A stretch of 6,689 nt of DNA from Bacteroidota bacterium (GCA_010027395.1 RGVD01000144.1:1-6689); one strand, 5' to 3'. Shown: positions 1-5,714, counted from the first letter of the stretch. The notes: generated from the sequence alone by a model not told the origin. A program made the numbers and translations.

Positions 1-330
1 TTTGAAGAAATACATATCATCAAAACCAATAGAATCAGGATGAATGGAGCTTAAATTTTCAATTTGGTTTTTTAAATCATAGTTTAAATAACCAAAAAGA
101 TAATCTTGCTCAATATTTTCAAGGGCTTCAGTGAGTAATTCCCAATCTCCTTTTCCTTTGCCTATAAACTCCTGCCTTATACCTGCAGCAATGATATATT
201 CCACATCACTTAATCCAAGTGCATTGATGCAGTTGTTATTGTCTAGCATACAACAAATATCAAAGCCTCTAAGCCATTCAATGGCTTTTAGTTTAAAGTT
301 TTCTATGTCATGAGGCAATTGAAGCGACAT
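1..330 (-). CDS. pabB: Chorismate-binding enzyme, probably aminodeoxychorismate synthase component I (N-terminal part, cut by window edge)
   Basis: Reading the minus strand from ATG at 330 gives 110 open codons running off the left edge. The product begins MSLQLPHDIENFKLKAIEWL and ends in a block containing FGYLNYDLKNQIENL followed by SIGFDDMYFFK. That block matches the N-terminal non-catalytic domain of the anthranilate synthase I / PabB family, where a G-Y-x-x-Y-D-L-K-N-x-I-E-x-L stretch precedes a (P)D-x-Y-F-F element. The family makes 4-amino-4-deoxychorismate (folate route) or anthranilate (tryptophan route) from chorismate, in the cytoplasm. The catalytic chorismate-binding domain lies outside the window, so PabB versus TrpE cannot be settled; the N-terminal wording resembles Bacteroidota PabB more. 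An in-frame TAA at 337-339 fixes the start at ATG 330 or, less likely, TTG 333. No Shine-Dalgarno site is seen. The gene stands alone here. Confidence 0.72.
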   Translation of the reverse strand, partial: MSLQLPHDIENFKLKAIEWLRGFDICCMLDNNNCINALGLSDVEYIIAAGIRQEFIGKGKGDWELLTEALENIEQDYLFGYLNYDLKNQIENLSSIHPDSIGFDDMYFFK

Positions 331-368
331 CAATGTTTAATTAAATATTAGTAAGGTAACAATATTAT

Positions 369-396
369 GGAAAATTTCGAAATGCTAAAATTTTCC
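369..396. repeat. 9-bp perfect inverted repeat upstream of pabB
   Basis: GGAAAATTT (369-377) and AAATTTTCC (388-396) are exact reverse complements around a 10-base spacer. A second small hairpin follows directly: CGAAT, CCAA, ATTCG (396-409). Both lie 40-80 bases before the pabB start, in its leader or promoter region. They could form an RNA hairpin in the leader or be a protein-binding site. There is no T-tract that would make this a terminator of the gene ending at 498. The rest of 331-497 is AT-rich and holds no gene that I can see. Confidence 0.4.
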
Positions 397-497
397 GAAT
401 CCAAATTCGTGTTAATTGGGATGTTAAATTGGACTATTAAGTGACAAACTTTTGATGATAAAAAAAAAATAATAAAAATATATTCTTAGTGGTATGA

Positions 498-1397
498 TTA
501 TTTAAAGCGATTTCGTAAATCTGTCATTGGCTTTTCAAAAAACACAAAGATTATAGCAGATACCACAAGACAGGTAATCCAATACAAAATATACACGATA
601 CCTGTTTCAACAACACTCCATCCTTCCCCCCAGTTTGATAATTGTCTTAAAGATATATTAATTAGACCACCATTAACCAGATACAATGAATAAGAAATAA
701 TGGAAAAACCAGTGATTGGTTTTGCAATTGATTGCCATTTTGTCGTTTTTACAACAGATAAATAAGGTAACAAACATCCAATAAAAATACTGAGTAGTGT
801 AAAGAAAATTAAATTTGAAAATAACCCAAAATAATTTTCTACTATATTTTTTTGGAATGCCATTGATTGGATATTTTTCAATCTTGATAAATCTGAAGGC
901 ATTATTTTTCCTCTTTTCATTTCGTATTCAGCAATGTTTGCTGTTAATGCAGCACTTTCTGCATTGGTTTGTTTTAATTTAACTAATCTTTGATTGGCAA
1001 TTAAATCATAGTAATCACTAATCACTTTTCTTTTTACTTCAATTATTGCTTCTGCTCGTTTTTGTTTTGCCATTTCTACTTCAGCTTGCAAAGATTTTAG
1101 CTTACTTTTTCTACCATAAATCTCACCTAATAAAAATTGAACATTTACTCCAAATCTGTAACCTAAACCTAAATTGTTTGATAGTTGCTGATCTGTCATA
1201 GTGCTAGATACTAACGAGGTAAATTGGTTACCATATGTATAATTGTAAAACAACCCAATTCCATTGAGCCAAAGTGCGCTAATATATTTTCTGTTGTATT
1301 TAGATTTATCTTCTTCAGCTTCAATCATCTTGAGTGTTGGAGAATATTTACAGACATAATTCAAAATAGAGTCGATAGGCATTATTTGTTCTGCCAA
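498..1397 (-). CDS. Chimeric ORF: TolC-like outer-membrane efflux fragment joined in frame to the C-terminus of an acyltransferase-3 membrane protein
   Basis: The 299-codon frame can start at TTG 1397, but the same frame is open back to 1454, so TTG is only a nominal start; the natural start is the signal-peptide segment upstream (1439-1594), now out of frame. Residues 1 to about 177 resemble the first half of a Bacteroidota TolC/OEP protein: an opening helix (DSILNYVCKYSPTLKMIEAE), a beta section with GLGYRFGVNVQFLLGEIYGR, then long charged helices ending MKRGKIMPSDLSRLKNIQ. From about residue 180 the character changes to hydrophobic segments (about 193-213, 227-247, 263-287), with ISYSLYLVN near 234-242 and the closing FFEKPMTDLRNRFK. 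These are typical of the last helices of acyltransferase-3 (OafA/NodX-like) proteins. The second half of TolC and roughly the first two thirds of the acyltransferase are absent, so neither activity is expected. The likely cause is a deletion between two minus-strand genes, or an assembly join. It is best treated as a pseudogene even though the ORF is open. Confidence 0.7.
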   Translation of the reverse strand: MAEQIMPIDSILNYVCKYSPTLKMIEAEEDKSKYNRKYISALWLNGIGLFYNYTYGNQFTSLVSSTMTDQQLSNNLGLGYRFGVNVQFLLGEIYGRKSKLKSLQAEVEMAKQKRAEAIIEVKRKVISDYYDLIANQRLVKLKQTNAESAALTANIAEYEMKRGKIMPSDLSRLKNIQSMAFQKNIVENYFGLFSNLIFFTLLSIFIGCLLPYLSVVKTTKWQSIAKPITGFSIISYSLYLVNGGLINISLRQLSNWGEGWSVVETGIVYILYWITCLVVSAIIFVFFEKPMTDLRNRFK

Positions 1398-1438
1398 GTC
1401 AATATTTGGGTCAAAATTAATAGTATCAATAATGGATG

Positions 1439-1594
1439 TTAGGTTTTTTTTGAGCTAGTATCTACAACAACATTATCTGATTTGCTTTTTACATTATTAT
1501 TAAATTGTTGACTAAAACCTTTGAAGGCAAGGCAAGCAATTGCAATGAATATTATGGTAGCTTTAGTTGTTTTCAATTTTAGATTTTTTACCAT
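1439..1594 (-). pseudogene. Signal-peptide start of the TolC-like gene, separated from its body by a frameshift in an A8 tract
   Basis: ATG at 1594 opens 51 codons: MVKNLKLKTTKATIIFIAIA, then CLAFKGFSQQ and a polar stretch, ending at TAA 1439-1441. It has the shape of a Sec signal peptide: basic N-region, hydrophobic core at about 13-24, and a GFSQ cleavage region. An in-frame TAG lies just upstream of the start, which fixes ATG 1594. The coding strand carries AGC TCA AAA AAA ACC TAA, with eight A (complement of 1444-1451). One additional A would join the frame to NLTSIIDTINFDPNIDLAEQ and so to the TolC-like body, giving a continuous product of about 365 residues including the acyltransferase tail. 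This is therefore the 5' end of the same gene, broken by a one-base loss, a sequencing error in the homopolymer, or rescued by slippage. Confidence 0.7.
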
Positions 1595-1728
1595 TTCACA
1601 GCAAGCCTAAAACTGCGACATTGATTATCTCGTTTACAATAAATGAATTGTTTATAGATGGGTTATTGTCCACTCAAATATTCATCTCTCCGCCAATAAA
1701 AATATAAATTAAATCTAATGCTATTATT

Positions 1729-1736
1729 TACTTTCG
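1729..1736 (+). promoter_or_regulatory. Possible -7 box (TACTTTCG) of the ABC permease gene
   Basis: TACTTTCG differs from the Bacteroidota -7 consensus TAnnTTTG at one position and lies 26 bases before the ATG at 1762, a normal distance. No good TTG -33 element is visible about 19-21 bases upstream, so the assignment rests on the -7 box and position only. The same octamer is found on the minus strand before the AIM24-family gene (4689-4696). Confidence 0.4.
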
Positions 1737-1761
1737 TAGCATCATTGCAAAAAATAAATAA

Positions 1762-3018
1762 ATGAAATTCGGAATCCTATTTAATCAAGTTATAGAAAGT
1801 GCAACGGCTGCATTACAAGCATTGAACGCCAATAGGATGCGTACTTTTTTATCTACATTGGGTGTAACAATTGGTATCTTTTGTATCATCATGGTTCTAA
1901 CGATTGTTGAAAGTTTAGAAATAAATCTTCAAACCAGTGTTGAAAGTTTAGGTAAAGATGTTGTATTTGTTGAAAAATGGCCTTGGGAGTTCGGTCCTGA
2001 TTACAAATGGTGGAAGTACATGAAGCGTCCAAATCCAACTTTAAATGAATTAAAATCAATACAGGAAAAATCGGAAAATAAGTACCCAAGTATCTTAACT
2101 GTTGATTTGGGTGGTAAGTTTGTGAAGTTTGGAAATAATTCTGCTAGTGGGGTTAATATTCAAGGTGTATCCCACCTGTATAATGTGGTCCGAAATTTTG
2201 ATTTAACAAGTGGTAGATATTTTACAGAGGCTGAGAGTAACAATGGAAATGATGTATGCTTAATTGGCAGTGATGTCTATTCTACCTTATTTCCAAGTAT
2301 TCAAGCGATAGATCAACATATTCAAATCGATGGTAAAAAATATGAAGTAATCGGAGTTTTTAAAAAGGAGGGAGAGAGCCTTATTGGAAATAGCCTCGAT
2401 AATGTAATTACAATACCTGTTGGCAGCGCTGCAAAAATTGTTAGAATAAACAGTGATAGGGCAAATAGCCGCATACATGTTAAAGCATCCCAAGCCAAAA
2501 GTATGGATGAAGTAGAAAATGAATTGAGGGGAATGATGAGATCTCTGCGTAAAATTCATCCAGGACAAGAAGAGAATTTTGCCCTAAATAAAACCACACT
2601 TATTAGTGAACCGCTTAAGCAAACCTTTGCTGTAGTTAGCATGGGTGGTTGGATTATAGGAGGCTTTGCTATGCTTGTTGGAGGATTTGGTATTGCCAAT
2701 ATTATGTTTGTTTCGGTAAAAGAAAGAACCAATCAGATTGGTATAAAGAAATCTTTGGGCGCGAAGAATTATTTTATTCTTATTGAGTTTTTAACAGAAG
2801 CTATTTTATTATGCCTTTTCGGAGGAATTGTTGGCATCTCAATAGTATATTTCTTAACCTTGATTATCCAACATACGGTTGAGTTTAATGTATTTCTTAC
2901 AACTAAAAATGTACTCACAGGTTTGTTGGTGAGTATTATCATCGGCACCATCTCTGGATTTTTGCCTGCTTGGTCTGCGTCTAAACTTAATCCTGTAGAT
3001 GCAATTAGGAGTAAATAA
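1762..3018 (+). CDS. MacB/FtsX-family ABC transporter permease
   Basis: A full-length 418-residue inner-membrane permease of the MacB/LolC/FtsX superfamily. Residues about 25-50 (RMRTFLSTLGVTIGIFCIIM) form TM1. Residues about 51-285 form a large periplasmic MacB-PCD domain. The last three membrane segments lie at about 290-318, 338-368 and 385-405. Family signatures are clear: VSVKERTNQIGIKKSLGAK at 317-335, the cytoplasmic coupling region contacting the ATPase, and LPAWSASKLNPVDAIR at the C-terminus. Unlike E. coli MacB it carries no fused ATPase, so it needs a separate LolD/MacB-type ATPase and, for efflux, a periplasmic adaptor and a TolC-like channel. None of these is intact in the window, although a broken TolC-like gene is divergent next door. 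The substrate is unknown. TAA immediately before the ATG at 1762 fixes the start; the leader is A-rich without a Shine-Dalgarno site. Lipoprotein-release or other MacB-like roles cannot be excluded. Confidence 0.88.
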   Translation: MKFGILFNQVIESATAALQALNANRMRTFLSTLGVTIGIFCIIMVLTIVESLEINLQTSVESLGKDVVFVEKWPWEFGPDYKWWKYMKRPNPTLNELKSIQEKSENKYPSILTVDLGGKFVKFGNNSASGVNIQGVSHLYNVVRNFDLTSGRYFTEAESNNGNDVCLIGSDVYSTLFPSIQAIDQHIQIDGKKYEVIGVFKKEGESLIGNSLDNVITIPVGSAAKIVRINSDRANSRIHVKASQAKSMDEVENELRGMMRSLRKIHPGQEENFALNKTTLISEPLKQTFAVVSMGGWIIGGFAMLVGGFGIANIMFVSVKERTNQIGIKKSLGAKNYFILIEFLTEAILLCLFGGIVGISIVYFLTLIIQHTVEFNVFLTTKNVLTGLLVSIIIGTISGFLPAWSASKLNPVDAIRSK

Positions 3019-3051
3019 AAAAAGCTGAGTGTAAACCCAGCCTTTCGTTTT
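3019..3051 (-). terminator. Terminator between the convergent permease and yebC genes, best suited to yebC
   Basis: Arms GCTGAGT (3024-3030) and ACCCAGC (3035-3041) flank a GTAA loop. On the minus strand the RNA reads GCUGGGU-UUAC-ACUCAGC followed by a U-run (the complement of A3017-3023). All seven pairs form, one as a G-U wobble. On the plus strand the same position is an A-C mismatch and the tail is CTTTCGTTTT, so it is weaker in that direction. It overlaps the end of yebC's stop codon and probably serves both genes. Confidence 0.75.
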
Positions 3052-3760
3052 ATCTCATGTTGTGATAGATTTTTGTTACATCATCATCTTCATCAATCAA
3101 GTCAAGCAGCACATTTACTTCGTCTTCATGCGCTTCACTCACATCCACAAAAGTGGTAGGAATCCTCATCAATTCAGCATTCACAATTTCTATCTTTCTT
3201 TCTTCAAGGGCCTGTTGCATAGCGCCAAACTCAGTAAAAGGAACTGATAACATCAAATGTCCTTCACCGTCATCTTCCACTTCTTCCAAACCATAGTCAA
3301 TCATTTCCAATTCAAATTCTTCAACCGAAACACCATTGGGTTTAATTTTGAAAATACCTTTACGTTCAAATAAAAAATCTAAAGAACCAGAAACCATTAA
3401 TTGCCCCCCTTTTTTATTAAAGTAACTTCTTAGGTTTGCTACAGTTCTAGTTGGGTTATCGGTAGCTGTTTCTATAACAATGGCCACACTGTGAAGACCT
3501 TTTCCTTCATATACTACTTCTTGAAAATCCTTATCCTGCTTGCTGCTAGCTCTTTGTATAGCTCCATCGATATTGGCTTTTGGCATGTTTACTGCCTTAG
3601 CATTTGCTATGATTACACGAAGTCTAGAATTGTTTTCAGGTTCTGGACCACCAGCTTTCACTGCAATAGCAATCTCTTTTCCGATTTTTGTAAACGCTCT
3701 ACTATTTCTTGAGTTGTTAGCAAACATTTTATGTTTGCGTTTTTCAAATGCTCTTCCCAT
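3050..3760 (-). CDS. yebC: YebC/TACO1-family protein (translation factor or DNA-binding regulator)
   Basis: A 236-residue protein of normal family length. It opens MGRAFEKRKHKMFANNSRNS, the Bacteroidota form of the YebC N-terminus (other bacteria begin AGHSKWANIKHRK). The conserved core follows: TKIGKEIAIAVKAGGPEPENN at about 24-44, NAKAVNMPKANIDGAIQRAS at 53-72, and the strongly conserved TDNPTRTVANLRSYFNKKGG at 100-119, then GSLDFLFERKG. The order is an N-terminal helical domain (about 1-78) followed by two alpha/beta domains. The family is cytoplasmic. Known members relieve ribosome stalling on difficult motifs such as polyproline (YebC, and mitochondrial TACO1), and some act as transcriptional regulators (PmpR-like); the sequence alone does not separate these roles. 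The start is the only sensible one; the leader AGATATAATAGATATAAAAA is AT-rich with no Shine-Dalgarno site. It lies 116 bases downstream of the AIM24-family gene on the same strand, so co-transcription is possible but not shown. Confidence 0.95.
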   Translation of the reverse strand: MGRAFEKRKHKMFANNSRNSRAFTKIGKEIAIAVKAGGPEPENNSRLRVIIANAKAVNMPKANIDGAIQRASSKQDKDFQEVVYEGKGLHSVAIVIETATDNPTRTVANLRSYFNKKGGQLMVSGSLDFLFERKGIFKIKPNGVSVEEFELEMIDYGLEEVEDDGEGHLMLSVPFTEFGAMQQALEERKIEIVNAELMRIPTTFVDVSEAHEDEVNVLLDLIDEDDDVTKIYHNMR

Positions 3761-3802
3761 TTTTTATATCTATTATATCTTTTATTATTATATCGATATG
3801 AT

Positions 3803-3820
3803 CTGTTAATTGATTAACTG
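3803..3820. promoter_or_regulatory. Near-perfect 18-bp palindrome upstream of yebC
   Basis: CTGTTAAT-TG-ATTAACTG is symmetric at seven of eight positions per arm. It lies 43-60 bases before the yebC start, in the 116-base gap after the AIM24-family gene, where an operator would be expected. AT-rich palindromes also arise by chance, so this is a candidate only. A second short palindrome, ATATCGATAT (3790-3799), is next to it. Confidence 0.3.
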
Positions 3821-3876
3821 CTAAATTGAATACTCTTTTTTAATTTCTATTTCGTAATTTTCAATTCCAAATTTAT

Positions 3877-4668
3877 CTAAAATCCATCACCATCTAAAAG
3901 GTTACCCAGTCCACCTAAAATACTCCCTTGTTCTTTACCTCCTCTAATGCCATATTGCATAATTCTTCCTGCTAATCTGCTAATAGGTAAAGATTGAATC
4001 CAAACTTTTCCAGGTCCTCTTAAAGTGGCAAAGAAAACGCCTTCACCGCCAAATAAGGTATTTTTTATTCCACCTACAAATTGGATATCATATTCTACAT
4101 CTCTGGTAAAGGCAACAATACAGCCCGTATCTATTTTTAACAATTCACCAGGTTGTAATTCACGTTCTTCCACGTGACCACCTGCATGAACAAATGCCAT
4201 TCCATCACCTTCAAGTTTTTCCATGATAAAGCCTTCACCACCAAACAAGCCAGTGCCAAGCTTTTTTTGAAATTCTATACCAATGCTAACTCCTTTAGCA
4301 GCGCATAAGAAAGCGTCTTTCTGACAAATTACTCTATTACCTAATCTGTGTAAATCCAAAGGAATGATTTTACCTGGATAAGGGGCTGCAAAGGTAACTT
4401 GCCTTTTTCCTTGACCCATGTTGGTATAGGCAGTCATAAACAAACTTTCACCTGTAAGCATGCGTTTACCAGCTGACATTAACTTACCCAAAATACCTCC
4501 TTGTTGTTGACTCCCATCTCCAAAAATGGTATTCATTTGCACCCCATCATTCATCATCATGAAGCTTCCAGGTTCTGCCATTACGGTTTCTTCAGGATCT
4601 AATTCAATTTCTACACATTGCATCTCGCTACCGAAAATGCGGTAATCAATTTCATGGTTGTTAATCAT
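3877..4668 (-). CDS. AIM24 / TIGR00266-family protein
   Basis: A 263-residue protein of the AIM24-like family (TIGR00266), with a length usual for bacterial members. Hallmarks are an early MAEPGSFMMMNDGVQMNTIF block (30-49), a Gly-rich segment (GGILGKLMSAGKRMLTGES, 57-75), and two copies of an LFGGEG-centred motif: GLFGGEGFIMEKLEGDG at 140-156 and TLFGGEGVFFATLRGPG at 204-220. HAGGHVEERELQPGELLKID (161-180) lies between them. These fit the beta-sandwich, tandem-repeat fold of the family. The C-terminus (SILGGLGNLLDGDGF) is again Gly-rich. There is no signal peptide and no transmembrane segment. The biochemical role of bacterial members is not established; the yeast homologue is mitochondrial and needed for inner-membrane organisation. 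The ATG at 4668 gives a normal family start. The gene is divergent from the NAD(P)-binding protein at 4778. Confidence 0.9.
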   Translation of the reverse strand: MINNHEIDYRIFGSEMQCVEIELDPEETVMAEPGSFMMMNDGVQMNTIFGDGSQQQGGILGKLMSAGKRMLTGESLFMTAYTNMGQGKRQVTFAAPYPGKIIPLDLHRLGNRVICQKDAFLCAAKGVSIGIEFQKKLGTGLFGGEGFIMEKLEGDGMAFVHAGGHVEERELQPGELLKIDTGCIVAFTRDVEYDIQFVGGIKNTLFGGEGVFFATLRGPGKVWIQSLPISRLAGRIMQYGIRGGKEQGSILGGLGNLLDGDGF

Positions 4669-4688
4669 ACCGATAATAAATTTTGAGG

Positions 4689-4696
4689 CGAAAGTA
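4689..4696 (-). promoter_or_regulatory. Possible -7 box (TACTTTCG) of the AIM24-family gene
   Basis: Read on the minus strand, TACTTTCG lies about 20 bases before the start codon at 4668 and is one base off TAnnTTTG. A TTG occurs upstream but at 16 bases, shorter than the usual 19-21, so support is partial. The identical octamer stands before the ABC permease gene. Confidence 0.4.
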
Positions 4697-4705
4697 TAAA
4701 AAATG

Positions 4706-4729
4706 TTACAATCAACATCGCTGTTGTAA
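4706..4729. promoter_or_regulatory. Inverted repeat in the divergent AIM24 / NAD(P)-binding protein intergenic region
   Basis: TTACAA (4706-4711) and TTGTAA (4724-4729) are reverse complements. Nested inside, CAACA (4713-4717) and TGTTG (4722-4726) flank TCGC. The site lies just upstream of the candidate minus-strand -7 box and about 50 bases before the plus-strand gene, so a regulator bound here could affect both. Nothing identifies such a regulator. Confidence 0.3.
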
Positions 4730-4777
4730 TGTCAAAATGAAAATATGTTCTTAATTATTTATATTGCGTTCTAATTA

Positions 4778-5437
4778 ATGAAAAAAGCGACAGTCATAGG
4801 AGCAACAGGATTGGTTGGTAAAAATGTAGTTTACCAATTACTTAAGAGTAATGATTATTCCAAAGTAGTATTAATTTTACGAAAGGAAATGGTTATCAGC
4901 GACCCTAAATTAGAGCAACATGTTATCAATTTTGACAACATGTCGGAATATGCTGATTTGTTTAAGGTTGACGAGGTTTTTTGTTGTTTAGGTAGCACCA
5001 TTAAAAAAGCTGAAACAAAAGAAGCTTTCGAAAAAGTAGATCGTTATTACTGCTTTATGGCGGCATCTTTGGCTCGTGCTAATGGTGTGACCCATTTTTT
5101 AATGGTTTCGGCATTGGGCGCAAACAAATATTCAAACATTTTTTATAACAGGATAAAGGGTGAAGCTGAGGATGATATTGATAAATTAGGATTTTTATGT
5201 ACCAGTATTTTTAGACCATCTCTGCTTACCGGCCCTAGATCAGAATTTAGGTTTAGCGAGTGGTGGGGAATCATGATTATGAAGCCTATCTCCGTTTTCT
5301 TAAAAGCCAAACTTCAAAAATACGCCCTTATAAGTGGCGAAAATGTGGCCAAGGCCATGGTAAAAAGTGCATCATTATACAGAGGTGGAAAGCATATATA
5401 TGAAGGAGATAAGATAATAAGTCTCCTAAATGTTTAA
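4778..5437 (+). CDS. NAD(P)-binding Rossmann-fold protein, atypical SDR (HTATIP2/TIP30-like)
   Basis: A 219-residue cytoplasmic protein with a complete atypical short-chain dehydrogenase fold. The dinucleotide-binding glycine motif is GATGLVG at 8-14 directly after strand 1 (MKKATVI). VDEVFCCLGST (64-74) is the strand-4 region. MVSALGAN (109-116) contributes the likely catalytic Ser111, and YNRIK (123-127) supplies the Tyr-x-x-x-Lys pair. IFRPSLLTGPRSEFR (144-158) is the usual substrate-side loop of this group. The length and the CCLGST, VSALGA and FRPSLLTGPR wording match the small HTATIP2/YwnB-like oxidoreductases, whose substrates are mostly unknown. The reaction is presumably NAD(P)(H)-dependent, but the substrate cannot be named. 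The ATG at 4778 puts the glycine motif at the expected place. The gene is followed by the promoter of the tRNA gene with no clear terminator of its own. Confidence 0.87.
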   Translation: MKKATVIGATGLVGKNVVYQLLKSNDYSKVVLILRKEMVISDPKLEQHVINFDNMSEYADLFKVDEVFCCLGSTIKKAETKEAFEKVDRYYCFMAASLARANGVTHFLMVSALGANKYSNIFYNRIKGEAEDDIDKLGFLCTSIFRPSLLTGPRSEFRFSEWWGIMIMKPISVFLKAKLQKYALISGENVAKAMVKSASLYRGGKHIYEGDKIISLLNV

Positions 5438-5454
5438 TTTTTTTGCATAAAGTT

Positions 5455-5484
5455 TTGTCTATACGTTTAGCATCCTTACATTTG
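5455..5484 (+). promoter_or_regulatory. Bacteroidota-type promoter of tRNA-His
   Basis: A TTG at 5455-5457 (within TTTTG) is separated by 19 bases from TACATTTG (5477-5484), an exact match to the phylum's TAnnTTTG -7 box with correct spacing. Transcription would begin about ten bases before the tRNA. This is the best promoter in the window. Confidence 0.75.
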
Positions 5485-5502
5485 CACACTCAAAAAATAA
5501 AC

Positions 5503-5577
5503 GGTGGTTGTAGCTCAGTTGGTTAGAGCATCGGTTTGTGGTACCGAGGGTCGTGGGTTCGAGCCCCATCATCCACC
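5503..5577 (+). tRNA. tRNA-His (anticodon GTG)
   Basis: The sequence folds as a full cloverleaf: D-arm GCTC/GAGC, anticodon arm TCGGT/ACCGA with loop TTGTGGT (anticodon GTG), five-base variable loop GGGTC, and T-arm GTGGG/CCCAT with loop TTCGAGC. The extra 5' base G-1 (5503) faces C73 (5577), the identity pair of histidine tRNAs. The acceptor stem is GTGGTTG against CATCCAC, paired except for a T5-T68 mismatch (5508 with 5572). No 3' CCA is encoded; the next bases are CAT, so CCA must be added enzymatically. The gene has its own promoter upstream and terminator downstream, so it is a single-gene transcript. Confidence 0.95.
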
Positions 5578-5587
5578 CATTTAACTT

Positions 5588-5615
5588 AAAAGCCTTGAAT
5601 TTCAAGGCTTTTTTT
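5588..5615 (+). terminator. Rho-independent terminator after tRNA-His
   Basis: AAAAGCCTTGA (5588-5598) and TCAAGGCTTTT (5602-5612) form a perfect 11-bp stem with an ATT loop, and the T-run continues to 5615. It lies ten bases after the mature tRNA end. The A-run on the other side lets it work in both directions. Confidence 0.9.
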
Positions 5616-5687
5616 ATGACTTTTTGTTTAGATTTTCTTCTAGGTTATTCATATAGCTATTCTATTATGTTAAAAAATTTCGAGGAC

Positions 5688-5714
5688 TATTAACTTCTAA
5701 AAATTAAGTTAATA
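5688..5714. repeat. 9-bp perfect inverted repeat in the tRNA-Rieske spacer
   Basis: TATTAACTT (5688-5696) and AAGTTAATA (5706-5714) are exact reverse complements with a nine-base spacer. They lie about 125-150 bases before the Rieske gene and upstream of its -7 box. The remainder of the 222-base spacer (5616-5837) is AT-rich and shows no gene. An operator role is possible but unsupported beyond the symmetry. Confidence 0.35.

Noticed and set aside
131..313. 60-codon plus-strand ORF opposite pabB
   Set aside because: It is antisense to a well-supported chorismate-binding protein and shows no family features of its own.
1224..1442. 72-codon plus-strand ORF opposite the TolC-like segment
   Set aside because: The opposite strand encodes recognisable TolC-type sequence; this frame has no domain, promoter or start context.
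1444..1451. Programmed -1 frameshifting as a settled explanation for the A8 tract
   Set aside because: A slippery heptamer exists, but no stimulatory structure is evident and the downstream product is a truncated chimera, so decay or sequencing error is simpler.
1889..2951. Three minus-strand ORFs inside the ABC permease gene
   Set aside because: They are antisense shadows of a clear permease frame with canonical ERTNQIGIKKSLGAK and PAWSASKLNPVDAIR motifs.
3790..3799. ATATCGATAT palindrome before yebC
   Set aside because: A ten-base AT-rich palindrome is expected by chance in such sequence and has no supporting context.
3491..3809. Two overlapping plus-strand ORFs (73 and 89 codons) opposite yebC
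   Set aside because: YebC is conserved throughout this stretch on the minus strand; the hydrophobic look of the antisense frames is a by-product of the codon pattern.
4760..4768. TATATTGCG as the -7 box of the NAD(P)-binding protein gene
   Set aside because: It departs from TAnnTTTG, lies only about ten bases before the ATG, and has no correctly spaced TTG upstream.
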